From Enterobacteriaceae bacterium RIT714 (lineage in GTDB: Bacteria; Pseudomonadota; Gammaproteobacteria; Enterobacterales; Enterobacteriaceae), in the NCBI GenBank assembly GCA_009668015.1, contig WJYB01000001.1, forward strand, positions 558,001-622,000: a stretch of DNA of 64,000 nt. Reading direction: 5' to 3'. The position numbers and the translations under genes were made by a program. Shown in pieces: positions 17,610-27,512 of the stretch. Positions within the stretch are counted from its first letter, which is position 1; the number at the start of each line of letters is the position of its first letter. The notes below the pieces were generated by a model that was not told where the DNA came from, did no database searches, and was given only the letters and a program-made list of their open reading frames with translations.

Positions 17610-19112
17610 CTATTCTGTCTCACTTTTTGGGGTCAGTACATTCGCCAGGCTAAACCAAATCCCGGTGGCCAAAATCAGTAACATCACTCCGGCACTGCCG
17701 AGTGCGATGCTGTGCGACGCCGTAAACGCCGTTCTGGCTGCAGCGATCACAGACTCAGCCAGCGCGGGCGTCAGATCCTGCGTCGCTTTAACCGCTTCGC
17801 CAATCGACGACGACGCCTTTTCGGCCACCGTGTCGTTCAGACCCTGTGGCAGAACGATCGAGGCGGAGAAACTGCGGGTCAGCAACAGACCAAAAATAGC
17901 GATTCCGAGTCCCGCTCCCAGCTCGTAAGACATGGTTTCGATCGCCCCCGCCGCCGCGGCTTTTTCTTTGGGCGCTGCCGCCATAATGGCCGCCGTGGAG
18001 GCCAGCAGCGCACTTGCCGCACTGAAGCCGAGCAGCACCATCAGACCCCACGCCTGCCACTGCTGTGTGCTGAAGTCGAGCATCGACAGTCCCAGGAAGC
18101 TGACGGCACTCAGCCCCATGCCGCCAGCGGCGACAATTCGCAGCCCCAGCCGCCCGACAAGCACCCCGGCAATCGGGCCGCTAAACCCACTGGCGACCAT
18201 CAGCGGCAGCATAAACATTCCCGCCTCAAAGGGCGTGAAACCGTGGACAAACTGCAGTTCCTGCGCCATTAACAGCTCAAAACCAACCAGCGCAATCATC
18301 GCGGTCATCGCCATCACCACGCCGCTTAAAATAATGCGATGGCAGAACAGGCGCATATCGATCATCGGCTTGTCGGCTCGCAGCTGGATGCGAACAAAAA
18401 GCAGCAGCAGTACCGCCCCGACCACCAGCGTTCCTGCCACCCACACCGGTGAAACAGCGCCCTTCAACGCCGTCTTGGCGCTGTACACCAGCAGCAAAAT
18501 CGCCACGATCAACATCACCGCATGAGTGATATTCAACGTCTGTTCCGGCCGCCCCTGCTGTTTTGGCACAAAGCGTGCCGCCAGCGCGACAACCACCAGC
18601 ACGACAGGCACGTTGATTAAAAAGACCGATCCCCAGTAAAAATGCTCCAGCAGCAGGCCCCCAACCAGCGGACCAAAAGCCGCACCGCCAGAACCTACCG
18701 CAGCCCAGACTCCCAGCGCGATATTTCGATGGCGCGCCTCGACAAACAGAGTCCTAATCCCCGCAAGCGTGGCCGGAATAATCATCGCCGCGCCAATCGC
18801 CAGCGTCGCACGCGCGGCAATCAGCCAGCCCGCCGTAGGGGCAAACGCGGCCGCCAGAGAAGAGAGTCCAAACAAAACGCTGCCGAGGATTAACAGGCGT
18901 TTGAAACCGATACGATCGCCTAACGCGCCCATCGGTAACACCATGCCAGCCATCACCAGCGAGTAAATATCAATAATCCACAGCAATTCGTTGCCGCTGG
19001 CACCGAGCGTCATACTCAACGTGGGCGCGGCGACGTGCAGCACCGTTGCGTCTATCGCCACCGGGATATACACCAGCACGATAATCACTAAGGCTAACCA
19101 CCTTTGAAACAT
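17610..19112 (-). CDS. smvA: MFS multidrug efflux pump SmvA (DHA2, 14 spans)
   Basis: This proton-driven exporter of cationic compounds (methyl viologen, acriflavine, chlorhexidine and quaternary ammonium biocides in relatives) is 500 residues long, with the 14-span layout of QacA-type DHA2 carriers. The sequence MFQRWLALVIIVLVYIPVAI and WIIDIYSLVMAGMVLPMGAL matches Salmonella SmvA. The ATG at 19112 gives the family start and has AAGGG upstream. An upstream extension of 22 residues would run through the operator region and is unlikely. It is divergent from the TetR-type regulator gene smvR, with palindromic operators between. Confidence 0.93.
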   Translation of the reverse strand: MFQRWLALVIIVLVYIPVAIDATVLHVAAPTLSMTLGASGNELLWIIDIYSLVMAGMVLPMGALGDRIGFKRLLILGSVLFGLSSLAAAFAPTAGWLIAARATLAIGAAMIIPATLAGIRTLFVEARHRNIALGVWAAVGSGGAAFGPLVGGLLLEHFYWGSVFLINVPVVLVVVALAARFVPKQQGRPEQTLNITHAVMLIVAILLLVYSAKTALKGAVSPVWVAGTLVVGAVLLLLFVRIQLRADKPMIDMRLFCHRIILSGVVMAMTAMIALVGFELLMAQELQFVHGFTPFEAGMFMLPLMVASGFSGPIAGVLVGRLGLRIVAAGGMGLSAVSFLGLSMLDFSTQQWQAWGLMVLLGFSAASALLASTAAIMAAAPKEKAAAAGAIETMSYELGAGLGIAIFGLLLTRSFSASIVLPQGLNDTVAEKASSSIGEAVKATQDLTPALAESVIAAARTAFTASHSIALGSAGVMLLILATGIWFSLANVLTPKSETE

Positions 19113-19133
19113 AAATTTCCCTTTCACTTTAAA

Positions 19134-19149
19134 CTGGACACGTGTCCAG
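19134..19149. promoter_or_regulatory. Palindromic operator of smvA, probable SmvR site 1
   Basis: CTGGACACGTGTCCAG is a perfect 16-base palindrome 22 bases upstream of the smvA start, the form expected for a TetR-dimer site. A weaker copy lies at 19169-19184. Confidence 0.75.
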
Positions 19150-19168
19150 GATGCGATCCTACGTAAAG

Positions 19169-19184
19169 TTGAACGCATGTCCAG
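19169..19184. promoter_or_regulatory. Second, imperfect SmvR-type operator
   Basis: TTGAACGCATGTCCAG keeps the right half-site TGTCCAG of the palindrome at 19134 and part of the left half. The two are 35 bases apart, in the smvA-smvR gap, so one repressor could cover both promoters. Confidence 0.5.
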
Positions 19185-19227
19185 CTCTTTGTTACACTCG
19201 TTGCGTCGCCATTGAGAGTGAGAAGAG

Positions 19228-19803
19228 ATGAGCTATTTAAGCAAGGACCTGCGTCGGGAAGAGATCCTCCAGGCGGCTATGCGTATTGCATTAAACGAGG
19301 GGTTTAATGCGATGACGGTCAGGCATATCGCCGCCGAAGCCGGGGTGGCCACCGGCCAGGTCCACCACCACTTTGCCAGCGCCGGGGAGTTAAAATCGCT
19401 GGCATTCGTACGGCTCATTCGCGACCTGCTGGATGCGGATCTCGAGGCGGAAAACGCAGGCTGGCGGCAACGATTGCACTCTATGTTGGGCAGCGACAGC
19501 GGCACATTTGAACCCTATATTCGCCTGTGGCGCGAAGCCCAGATTCTGGCGAGCCGCGATCCCGAACTGAAAAGTGCCTATGTGCTGACCATGGAAATGT
19601 GGCATCAGGAAACGGTCGCGATTATTCGCGCCGGCGCGGCAGCAAATGCATTTACGCTGACAGACAGCGCAGAAAATATTGCCTGGCGCTTGATTGGTTT
19701 AGTCTGCGGTCTCGACGGTATCTACGTGTTAAATATGCCAGAAATGGATGATGCGGCGTTTAATAACCATCTGGATAAATTAATCACGCTGGAATTGTTT
19801 TAA
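19228..19803 (+). CDS. smvR: TetR-family repressor SmvR
   Basis: This 191-residue regulator has an N-terminal TetR helix-turn-helix (about residues 10-55: NAMTVRHIAAEAGVATGQVH) and a helical ligand domain. In Klebsiella, Citrobacter and Salmonella the TetR gene divergent from smvA is its repressor, and its loss raises biocide tolerance. The gene here is intact, which predicts low basal smvA expression. A hairpin (TAATACTC/GAGTATTA) begins within its stop codon. Confidence 0.9.
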   Translation: MSYLSKDLRREEILQAAMRIALNEGFNAMTVRHIAAEAGVATGQVHHHFASAGELKSLAFVRLIRDLLDADLEAENAGWRQRLHSMLGSDSGTFEPYIRLWREAQILASRDPELKSAYVLTMEMWHQETVAIIRAGAAANAFTLTDSAENIAWRLIGLVCGLDGIYVLNMPEMDDAAFNNHLDKLITLELF

Positions 19804-20015
19804 TACTCCTTCCTGAGTATTAAAAATTGCAACATTTTACAATTAGTAACACATTAAGCGAATCATCTTTCCCCTCTTAATTTCAGGGATTCGCTTTCTT
19901 ATCTATCCTTTCAGAAGCATCCGAAAATACCCAATAAAATATTCATACATAACGTCAGGCATCCGCCTGTTTTCACTTCACTTTTCTGTAATTTACGGGT
20001 AAGTCCGAGGGCGAT

Positions 20016-21407
20016 ATGTCACAACAAAACGAGAAAAATAATCATTATCTTTTAAATAACTGGAAACCAGAAAACGCCGCATTTTGGGAGAATAAAGGGA
20101 AACACATCGCCCGACGAAACCTGTGGATCTCCGTCGCGTGCCTGCTTCTGGCCTTCTGCGTGTGGATGTTATTTAGCGCTGTTGCGGTGAATCTTAATAA
20201 GGTGGGATTTAATTTCACCACCGATCAGCTTTTCATGTTAACGGCGTTACCTTCTCTTTCCGGCGCAATATTGCGTGTCCCCTATTCCTTTATGGTGCCC
20301 ATATTTGGCGGACGCTACTGGACCGTATTAAGCACCGTTATTTTGATTATTCCCTGCGTCTGGCTGGGGATTGCCGTCCAGAATACCGCCACGCCTTATT
20401 GGGTATTTATCACCATCGCGCTATTGTGCGGCTTTGCAGGCGCTAACTTTGCCTCCAGCATGGGTAACATCAGCTTTTTCTTCCCCAAATCAAAACAAGG
20501 CAGCGCGCTGGGGATTAACGGTGGCCTGGGGAATCTGGGCGTCAGCGTGATGCAAATGGTGGCTCCGGTGGTTATTTTTCTGCCGATGTTCGCTTTTCTG
20601 GGAGTTCACGGCGTGCCGCAGGATGATGGTTCCACCCTTTCGCTTGCCAATGCGGCCTGGATCTGGGCACCGCTGCTGCTGCTGGCCACGATCGCCGCTT
20701 TTTTTGGCATGAACGATATCGCCAGCTCCAAAGCCTCCATTGCCAGCCAGCTTCCCGTGCTGAAACAGCCGCACCTGTGGCTACTGAGCCTGCTCTATCT
20801 GGCGACATTTGGCTCTTTTATCGGCTTTTCCGCTGGTTTTGCAATGCTGGCAAAAACCCAGTTCCCGGACGTGAATATTCTGCATCTCGCCTTTTTCGGC
20901 CCGTTAATCGGGGCGCTGGCGCGCTCGGCGGGTGGCGTGGTGTCGGATAAGCTCGGCGGCGTGCGCGTGACGCTGGTGAACTTTATCCTCATGGCGGTTT
21001 TCAGCGCCCTGCTGTTCCTGACCCTGCCGGGTTCCGGCTCCGGGAACTTCACCGCGTTTTACCTCGTCTTTATGGGACTGTTCCTGACCGCCGGTCTGGG
21101 TAGCGGCTCCACGTTCCAGATGATCGCCGTGATTTTCCGGCAAATCACGCTCTATAAAGTGAAAATGCGCGGCGGTACGGATGAGCAGGCGCAGCACGAA
21201 GCCGTGACAGATACCGCGGCGGCGCTGGGTTTTATCTCGGCCATTGGCGCTGTCGGCGGATTCTTCATTCCTAAAGCCTTTGGTACATCACTGGCGATGA
21301 CCGGTTCGCCGGTGGGCGCCATGAAAGTCTTTTTAGTGTTTTACATCGTCTGCGTGTTTGTCACCTGGCTGGTCTATGGCCGCCGTCAGAAGCACGTCAA
21401 ATCATAA
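20016..21407 (+). CDS. narU: Nitrate/nitrite transporter NarU
   Basis: This major-facilitator protein of the nitrate/nitrite porter family (463 residues, 12 spans) includes the nitrate-signature glycine-rich segments GFAGANFASSMGNISFFFPK and the LGINGGLGNLGVSVMQ stretch. It is the paralog of NarK that accompanies the narZYWV operon in enterobacteria and favours uptake under starvation or slow growth. Its 128-base gap to narZ and shared strand suggest co-transcription. In E. coli this operon is RpoS-dependent rather than strongly FNR-controlled. Confidence 0.95.
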   Translation: MSQQNEKNNHYLLNNWKPENAAFWENKGKHIARRNLWISVACLLLAFCVWMLFSAVAVNLNKVGFNFTTDQLFMLTALPSLSGAILRVPYSFMVPIFGGRYWTVLSTVILIIPCVWLGIAVQNTATPYWVFITIALLCGFAGANFASSMGNISFFFPKSKQGSALGINGGLGNLGVSVMQMVAPVVIFLPMFAFLGVHGVPQDDGSTLSLANAAWIWAPLLLLATIAAFFGMNDIASSKASIASQLPVLKQPHLWLLSLLYLATFGSFIGFSAGFAMLAKTQFPDVNILHLAFFGPLIGALARSAGGVVSDKLGGVRVTLVNFILMAVFSALLFLTLPGSGSGNFTAFYLVFMGLFLTAGLGSGSTFQMIAVIFRQITLYKVKMRGGTDEQAQHEAVTDTAAALGFISAIGAVGGFFIPKAFGTSLAMTGSPVGAMKVFLVFYIVCVFVTWLVYGRRQKHVKS

Positions 21408-21535
21408 TCAGACCATGAATACTTCAGGGCGACAGCCGCCGAACATACCCGCTGAAGCAGGACCGGGAAAGAGTATTCGATACTTTGTGAGCAGTGTAAC
21501 CACGGGGTGGGCGTCGCCCCGTCAGGAGAAACGTC

Positions 21536-24500
21536 ATGAGTAAACTGTTGGACCGCTTTCGCTATTTCAAACAAAAAGGCGATACCTTCGCCGACGGGCA
21601 CGGACAGGTGATGCACACCAACCGCGACTGGGAAGACAGCTATCGCCAGCGCTGGCAGTTCGATAAAATTGTGCGTTCCACTCACGGCGTGAACTGTACC
21701 GGCTCCTGCAGCTGGAAGATTTATGTCAAAAACGGCCTGGTGACGTGGGAAACCCAGCAAACAGACTATCCGCGCACCCGCCCCGATCTGCCCAACCATG
21801 AACCGCGTGGATGCCCGCGCGGCGCGAGTTACTCCTGGTATCTGTACAGCGCTAACCGCCTGAAATACCCGCTGGTGCGCCGCAAATTGATCGAGCTGTG
21901 GCGCGAAGCGCTGGGCCAGCACAGCGACCCGGTGCTGGCGTGGAACGCGATCATGAGCGACCCGCAACAAACCAAAAGCTACAAACAGGCCCGCGGCCAT
22001 GGCGGCTTCGTCCGCTCGAACTGGAAAGAGCTCAACCAGCTGATCGCGGCCGCTAACGTCTGGACGATTAAACATTTCGGCCCGGATCGGGTTGCGGGTT
22101 TTTCACCGATCCCGGCGATGTCGATGGTCTCTTACGCCGCGGGCACGCGCTATCTTTCCCTGCTCGGCGGCACCTGTCTGAGTTTTTACGACTGGTACTG
22201 CGATTTACCGCCCGCCTCGCCAATGACCTGGGGCGAGCAAACCGATGTGCCGGAATCGGCCGACTGGTACAACTCCAGCTACATCATCGCCTGGGGCTCT
22301 AACGTGCCGCAGACGCGTACCCCGGACGCCCATTTCTTTACCGAAGTGCGCTACAAAGGCACCAAAACCATCGCCATTACGCCGGACTTCTCGGAAGTCG
22401 CTAAACTGAGCGATCAGTGGCTGGCACCGAAGCAAGGCACGGACAGTGCGCTGGCGATGGCAATGGGGCATGTGATCCTGAAAGAGTTTCACCTCGATAA
22501 CCCGAGCGACTATTTCCTCAACTACTGCCGTCGCTATACCGATATGCCGATGCTGGTGATGCTGGATGCGGGCGAAAATGGCAGCCTGGTGCCGGGACGA
22601 ATGCTGCGTGCTTCCGATTTGGCGGACGGCCTTGGCGAAGAGAATAACCCGGAGTGGAAAACGGTCGCGTTCGATATTGCCGGGGGCCTGGTGGCGCCGA
22701 ACGGCTCGATTGGTTTTCGCTGGGGCGAAAAAGGCAAATGGAACCTTGAGCCTCTGGCCGCCGGTCAGGAAACCGAGCTGACGCTCTCTTTGCTCATCAC
22801 CCACGATCAGGTGTCCAACGTTGCTTTCCCCTATTTTGGCGGCAATGAAAATCCGCATTTTCGCAGCGTCAAACAAGAGCCAGTGCTGCTGCGTAAAGTA
22901 CCGACCAAAACCCTGACCCTTGCCGATGGTCGCCAGCAGCAGGTCGCCAGCGTTTACGATCTGATCCTGGCAAACTACGGCCTGGACCGCGGTCTGGAAG
23001 ACGACAATGCCATAAAAGATTACGCCGAGATCAAAGCCTATTCTCCGGCCTGGGGCGAACAGATCACCGGCGTTCCGCGTCGGCATATTGAGCAAATTGC
23101 CCGCGAGTTTGCCGATACCGCCCATAAAACCCACGGGCGGTCGATGATCATTCTCGGCGCGGGCGTTAACCACTGGTATCACATGGACATGAACTACCGC
23201 GGGATGATCAACATGCTGGTGTTCTGCGGCTGTGTCGGTAAAAGCGGTGGCGGCTGGTCGCACTATGTGGGTCAGGAAAAGCTGCGGCCCCAAACCGGCT
23301 GGCTGCCGCTGGCCTTTGCCCTCGACTGGAACCGCCCGCCGCGCCAGATGAACAGCACGTCGTATTTCTACAATCACGCCAGCCAGTGGCGTTATGAAAA
23401 ACTGACCGCCCGCGAACTGCTCTCCCCGCTGGCGGATACCTCTAAATTTACCGGCCACCTGATCGACTTCAACGTGCGCGCGGAACGCATGGGCTGGCTG
23501 CCCTCCGCCCCGCAGCTCGATATCAATCCGCTGCACATTAAAGCGCGGGCCGACGCCGCCGGGATGTCACCGCAGGAGTACACCGTACAGGCGCTGAAAT
23601 CGGGCGATATACGCTTCGCCTGCGAACAGCCGGACAACGGCAAAAACCATCCGCGCAATCTGTTTGTCTGGCGATCTAACCTGCTGGGGTCGTCCGGGAA
23701 AGGCCACGAGTATATGCTCAAATACCTGCTCGGCACCGAGAGCGGTATTCAGGGCGACGATCTCGGCTCAACGGATGACGTTAAACCGGAAGAGGTGGAA
23801 TGGCAGACCGCCGCCATCGAAGGCAAGCTTGATCTGCTGGTGACGCTCGATTTCCGCATGTCCAGTACCTGTCTGTTTTCCGATATCGTGTTGCCGACCG
23901 CCACCTGGTACGAAAAAGACGACATGAACACCTCGGACATGCATCCGTTTATTCATCCACTTTCTGCCGCCGTCGATCCGGCGTGGGAATCCCGCAGCGA
24001 CTGGGAAATCTACAAAGGGATCGCCAAAGTCTTTTCGCAAGTGTGCGTCGGCCATCTGGGCACCGAAACCGACGTGGTGCTGCAACCTTTACAGCATGAC
24101 TCTCCGGCGGAGCTGTCGCAGCCGTTTGATATCCAGGACTGGCGCAAAGGCGAATGCGATCTGATCCCCGGTAAAACCGCGCCCACGATTGCCGTGGTGG
24201 AGCGTCATTATCCGGACACCTGGGAGCGTTTTACCGCGTTAGGTCCGCTGATGGACAAGCTCGGTAACGGCGGGAAAGGCATCTCATGGAACACCCAGGA
24301 CGAAGTCGATTTTCTTGGCAAACTCAACTACGTCAAGCTCGACGGCCCGGCAAAAGGTCGCCCGCTGATTGATACCGCCATTGACGCCTCGGAGGTGATT
24401 TTAGCCCTGGCGCCGGAAACCAACGGACATGTGGCGGTCAAAGCCTGGGCGGCGCTCGGACAGCTCACCGGACGAGATCACACCCATCTGGCGCTGAACA

Positions 24501-25276
24501 AAGAAGACGAGAAAATCCGTTATCGCGATATCCAGGCCCAGCCGCGCAAAATCATCTCCAGCCCGACCTGGTCCGGCATTGAGAGTGAACATGTCTCTTA
24601 TAACGCCGGGTATACCAACGTGCACGAGCTGATCCCGTGGCGCACCCTCTCCGGGCGCCAGCAGCTTTATCAGGATCATCAGTGGATGCGCGCCTTCGGC
24701 GAAAGCCTGGTCGCCTATCGTCCGCCGATTGATACCCGCAGCGTGACGCATATGCGCGATATCCCGCCAAACGGCTTCCCGGAGAAAGCGCTTAATTTCC
24801 TGACGCCGCACCAGAAATGGGGCATTCACTCCACCTACAGCGAAAACCTGCTGATGCAAACCCTGTCGCGCGGCGGGCCGATCGTCTGGATCAGCGAAAC
24901 CGACGCCCGGGAGCTGGGGATTGAGGACAACGACTGGATCGAAGCCTTTAACGCCAACGGCGCCCTCACCGCCCGCGCGGTAGTGAGCCAGCGCGTGCCG
25001 CCGGGCATGACCATGATGTACCACGCCCAGGAGCGCATTCTGAATATTCCCGGTTCCGAAGTCACCGGACGACGCGGCGGTATTCATAACTCGGTCACCC
25101 GCGTCTGCCCAAAACCGACGCACATGATTGGCGGCTACGCCCAGCTGGCGTACAGCTTTAACTATTACGGCACCGTCGGCTCGAACCGCGACGAGTTCAT
25201 CATGATCCGCAAGATGAAAAACATCAACTGGCTGGATGGCGAAGGTCGGGATCAGGTACAGGAGGCGAAAAAATGA
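21536..25276 (+). CDS. narZ: Nitrate reductase Z alpha (catalytic) subunit NarZ
   Basis: This is the molybdenum-bisMGD catalytic subunit of cytoplasm-facing nitrate reductase Z, reducing nitrate to nitrite with quinol electrons. At 1246 residues it equals the E. coli length. The FS0 [4Fe-4S] ligands are H50, C54, C58 and C93. It matches NarZ throughout (for example LSFYDWYCDLPPASPMTWGE). The ribosome site CAGGAG precedes the ATG and its stop overlaps narY by four bases. NarG is the close paralog. The neighbours narU and narW/narV identify this as the Z system. Confidence 0.96.
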   Translation: MSKLLDRFRYFKQKGDTFADGHGQVMHTNRDWEDSYRQRWQFDKIVRSTHGVNCTGSCSWKIYVKNGLVTWETQQTDYPRTRPDLPNHEPRGCPRGASYSWYLYSANRLKYPLVRRKLIELWREALGQHSDPVLAWNAIMSDPQQTKSYKQARGHGGFVRSNWKELNQLIAAANVWTIKHFGPDRVAGFSPIPAMSMVSYAAGTRYLSLLGGTCLSFYDWYCDLPPASPMTWGEQTDVPESADWYNSSYIIAWGSNVPQTRTPDAHFFTEVRYKGTKTIAITPDFSEVAKLSDQWLAPKQGTDSALAMAMGHVILKEFHLDNPSDYFLNYCRRYTDMPMLVMLDAGENGSLVPGRMLRASDLADGLGEENNPEWKTVAFDIAGGLVAPNGSIGFRWGEKGKWNLEPLAAGQETELTLSLLITHDQVSNVAFPYFGGNENPHFRSVKQEPVLLRKVPTKTLTLADGRQQQVASVYDLILANYGLDRGLEDDNAIKDYAEIKAYSPAWGEQITGVPRRHIEQIAREFADTAHKTHGRSMIILGAGVNHWYHMDMNYRGMINMLVFCGCVGKSGGGWSHYVGQEKLRPQTGWLPLAFALDWNRPPRQMNSTSYFYNHASQWRYEKLTARELLSPLADTSKFTGHLIDFNVRAERMGWLPSAPQLDINPLHIKARADAAGMSPQEYTVQALKSGDIRFACEQPDNGKNHPRNLFVWRSNLLGSSGKGHEYMLKYLLGTESGIQGDDLGSTDDVKPEEVEWQTAAIEGKLDLLVTLDFRMSSTCLFSDIVLPTATWYEKDDMNTSDMHPFIHPLSAAVDPAWESRSDWEIYKGIAKVFSQVCVGHLGTETDVVLQPLQHDSPAELSQPFDIQDWRKGECDLIPGKTAPTIAVVERHYPDTWERFTALGPLMDKLGNGGKGISWNTQDEVDFLGKLNYVKLDGPAKGRPLIDTAIDASEVILALAPETNGHVAVKAWAALGQLTGRDHTHLALNKEDEKIRYRDIQAQPRKIISSPTWSGIESEHVSYNAGYTNVHELIPWRTLSGRQQLYQDHQWMRAFGESLVAYRPPIDTRSVTHMRDIPPNGFPEKALNFLTPHQKWGIHSTYSENLLMQTLSRGGPIVWISETDARELGIEDNDWIEAFNANGALTARAVVSQRVPPGMTMMYHAQERILNIPGSEVTGRRGGIHNSVTRVCPKPTHMIGGYAQLAYSFNYYGTVGSNRDEFIMIRKMKNINWLDGEGRDQVQEAKK

Positions 25277-26817
25277 AAATACGCTCACAGGTTGGCATGG
25301 TACTGAATCTCGATAAGTGCATTGGCTGTCATACCTGCTCGGTCACCTGCAAAAACGTCTGGACCGGGCGCGAAGGCATGGAATACGCCTGGTTTAACAA
25401 CGTCGAAACCAAGCCGGGCATCGGCTATCCGAAAAACTGGGAAGATCAGGAGGAATGGCAAGGCGGCTGGGTGCGCGGCATCACCGGCAAACTCACCCCG
25501 CGGCTCGGCGGGCGCGTCGGCGTGCTGTCGAAAATCTTCGCCAACCCGTCGCTGCCGGGTATCGACGACTATTACGAACCCTTCACCTTTGACTATCAGG
25601 ATCTGCACCGCGCCAAAGATAGCGATCACCTCCCTACCGCCCGCCCGCGATCGCTGATCAGCGGTAAGCGGATGGATAAAATCGTCGGCGGCCCCAACTG
25701 GGAAGAGCTGCTCGGCGGCGAGTTCGAAAAACGCGCCCGCGACCGTAATTTCGAAAACATGCAAAAAGAGATGTACGGCCAGTTCGAAAACACCTTCATG
25801 ATGTATCTCCCGCGGCTGTGCGAGCACTGTCTGAATCCAAGCTGTGTCGCCACCTGCCCGAGCGGCGCGATCTACAAACGAGAAGAGGACGGGATTGTCC
25901 TGATCGACCAGGACAAATGCCGCGGCTGGCGGATGTGCATCAGCGGCTGCCCGTATAAAAAAATCTACTTCAACTGGAAGAGCGGCAAGTCTGAAAAATG
26001 CATCTTCTGCTATCCGCGAATTGAATCGGGCCAGCCGACCGTCTGCTCGGAAACCTGCGTGGGCCGTATTCGCTATCTGGGCGTGCTGCTGTACGACGCA
26101 GATCGCATCGAAGAGGCGGCGAGCACCGAGCACGAAACCGACCTGTATGAGCGTCAGTGCGATGTGTTCCTGAATCCGAACGATCCGGCGGTGATTGAGG
26201 AAGCGCTGAAACAGGGCATTCCGCAAAACGTGATCGACGCCGCCCAGCGCTCGCCGGTGTATAAAATGGCGATGGACTGGAAGCTGGCCCTGCCGCTGCA
26301 CCCGGAATACCGTACCCTGCCGATGGTCTGGTATGTGCCGCCGCTGTCACCGATTCAGTCCTACGCCGATGCCGGCGGTCTGCCGCAAACCGACAGCATC
26401 CTGCCCGCCGTCGAAAGCCTGCGTATTCCGGTCCAGTATCTGGCGAATATGCTGAGTGCGGGCGATACCGGCCCGGTGCTGCGGGCGCTGAAACGCATGA
26501 TGGCGATGCGTCATTACAAACGCTCGCAAACCGTCGAAGGGGTCACCGACACGCGCGCCATCGAAGAAGTGGGTCTGAGCGTGGAACAGGTGGAAGAGAT
26601 GTACCGCTACCTGGCGATTGCCAACTACGAAGACCGCTTTGTGATCCCCACCAGCCACCGCGAAATGGCGCGCGACGCCTTCCCGGAGAAAAATGGCTGC
26701 GGATTTACCTTCGGCGACGGTTGCCACGGTTCCGACACCAAATTCAACCTCTTCAACAGCCATCGCATTGATGCCATCAATATCTCCGAGGTGCGTGAAC
26801 ACGGGGAGGGAGAGTAA
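25273..26817 (+). CDS. narY: Nitrate reductase Z beta (iron-sulfur) subunit NarY
   Basis: This 514-residue electron conduit between NarV haems and NarZ has four cysteine groups: CIGCHTCSVTCKNVW, CEHCLNPSCVATCP, CRGWRMCISGCP and CIFCYPRIESGQPTVCSETC. The tryptophan in CRGW replaces a cysteine, which gives the [3Fe-4S] centre typical of NarH/NarY. The start overlaps narZ by four bases, and the stop shares one base with the narW ATG. Confidence 0.96.
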   Translation: MKIRSQVGMVLNLDKCIGCHTCSVTCKNVWTGREGMEYAWFNNVETKPGIGYPKNWEDQEEWQGGWVRGITGKLTPRLGGRVGVLSKIFANPSLPGIDDYYEPFTFDYQDLHRAKDSDHLPTARPRSLISGKRMDKIVGGPNWEELLGGEFEKRARDRNFENMQKEMYGQFENTFMMYLPRLCEHCLNPSCVATCPSGAIYKREEDGIVLIDQDKCRGWRMCISGCPYKKIYFNWKSGKSEKCIFCYPRIESGQPTVCSETCVGRIRYLGVLLYDADRIEEAASTEHETDLYERQCDVFLNPNDPAVIEEALKQGIPQNVIDAAQRSPVYKMAMDWKLALPLHPEYRTLPMVWYVPPLSPIQSYADAGGLPQTDSILPAVESLRIPVQYLANMLSAGDTGPVLRALKRMMAMRHYKRSQTVEGVTDTRAIEEVGLSVEQVEEMYRYLAIANYEDRFVIPTSHREMARDAFPEKNGCGFTFGDGCHGSDTKFNLFNSHRIDAINISEVREHGEGE

Positions 26818-27512
26818 TGCGGATCCTCAAAATCATTGCGTTGCTGATTGAATACCCTGACGACGCGCTATGGGAAAGCCGCGATGAAGCCCTTTCCCTG
26901 ATAGCACTTGATGCCCCGTCGCTGCTGCCGTTTGCGCAGCAGCATCTTGGCGAATCGCTACTCGACAAACAGGCCCAGTGGTGCGAGGTCTTTGAACGCG
27001 GACGCGCGACGTCGTTGCTGTTATTCGAGCATGTTCACGCCGAGTCCCGCGATCGCGGTCAGGCGATGGTCGATCTGATGAGTCAGTATGAAAAAGCAGG
27101 CTTACAGCTGGATTGCCGCGAGCTGCCGGACTATCTGCCGCTGTACCTGGAATATTTGAGCATTGTCCCTGACGTCGAAGCGCGCGAGGGGTTACAGAAC
27201 GTCGCTCCCATTCTGGCGCTGATCGGCGGACGGCTAAAGCAACGCGGTGTGCAGCATTATCAGCTGTTTGACGCGCTGCTTCAGCTTGCCGCAAGCTCCC
27301 TGACAAGTGACAGTGTCACAAAACAGGTGGCGGCAGAACCGCGCGATGATACCCGCCAGGCGCTGGACGCGGTATGGGAAGAGGAACAGGTGAAGTTTAT
27401 CGAAGACAACGCCACGGCGTGCGACAGCTCGCCGATGCAGCAATATCAACGACGCTTTAGCCAGGACGTCGCGCCTCAGTACGTGGACGTCAGCGCCGGA
27501 GGCCCGAAATGA
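26817..27512 (+). CDS. narW: Nitrate reductase Z assembly chaperone NarW
   Basis: This 231-residue cytoplasmic chaperone of the NarJ/NarW (TorD-like) family helps insert the molybdenum cofactor and FS0 cluster into NarZ before membrane attachment. It starts [20 protein letters not shown], typical of the family, and contains the conserved [16 protein letters not shown]. It is translationally coupled to both neighbours. Confidence 0.94.
   Translation: MRILKIIALLIEYPDDALWESRDEALSLIALDAPSLLPFAQQHLGESLLDKQAQWCEVFERGRATSLLLFEHVHAESRDRGQAMVDLMSQYEKAGLQLDCRELPDYLPLYLEYLSIVPDVEAREGLQNVAPILALIGGRLKQRGVQHYQLFDALLQLAASSLTSDSVTKQVAAEPRDDTRQALDAVWEEEQVKFIEDNATACDSSPMQQYQRRFSQDVAPQYVDVSAGGPK

Noticed and set aside
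19113-19178. 22-codon N-terminal extension of SmvA
   Set aside because: It reads through the palindromic operator, and the shorter form matches the known SmvA start.
22205-23536. Long antisense frame (443 codons) within narZ
   Set aside because: It is the mirror of a high-GC coding frame, has no ribosome site or domain, and narZ is certain.
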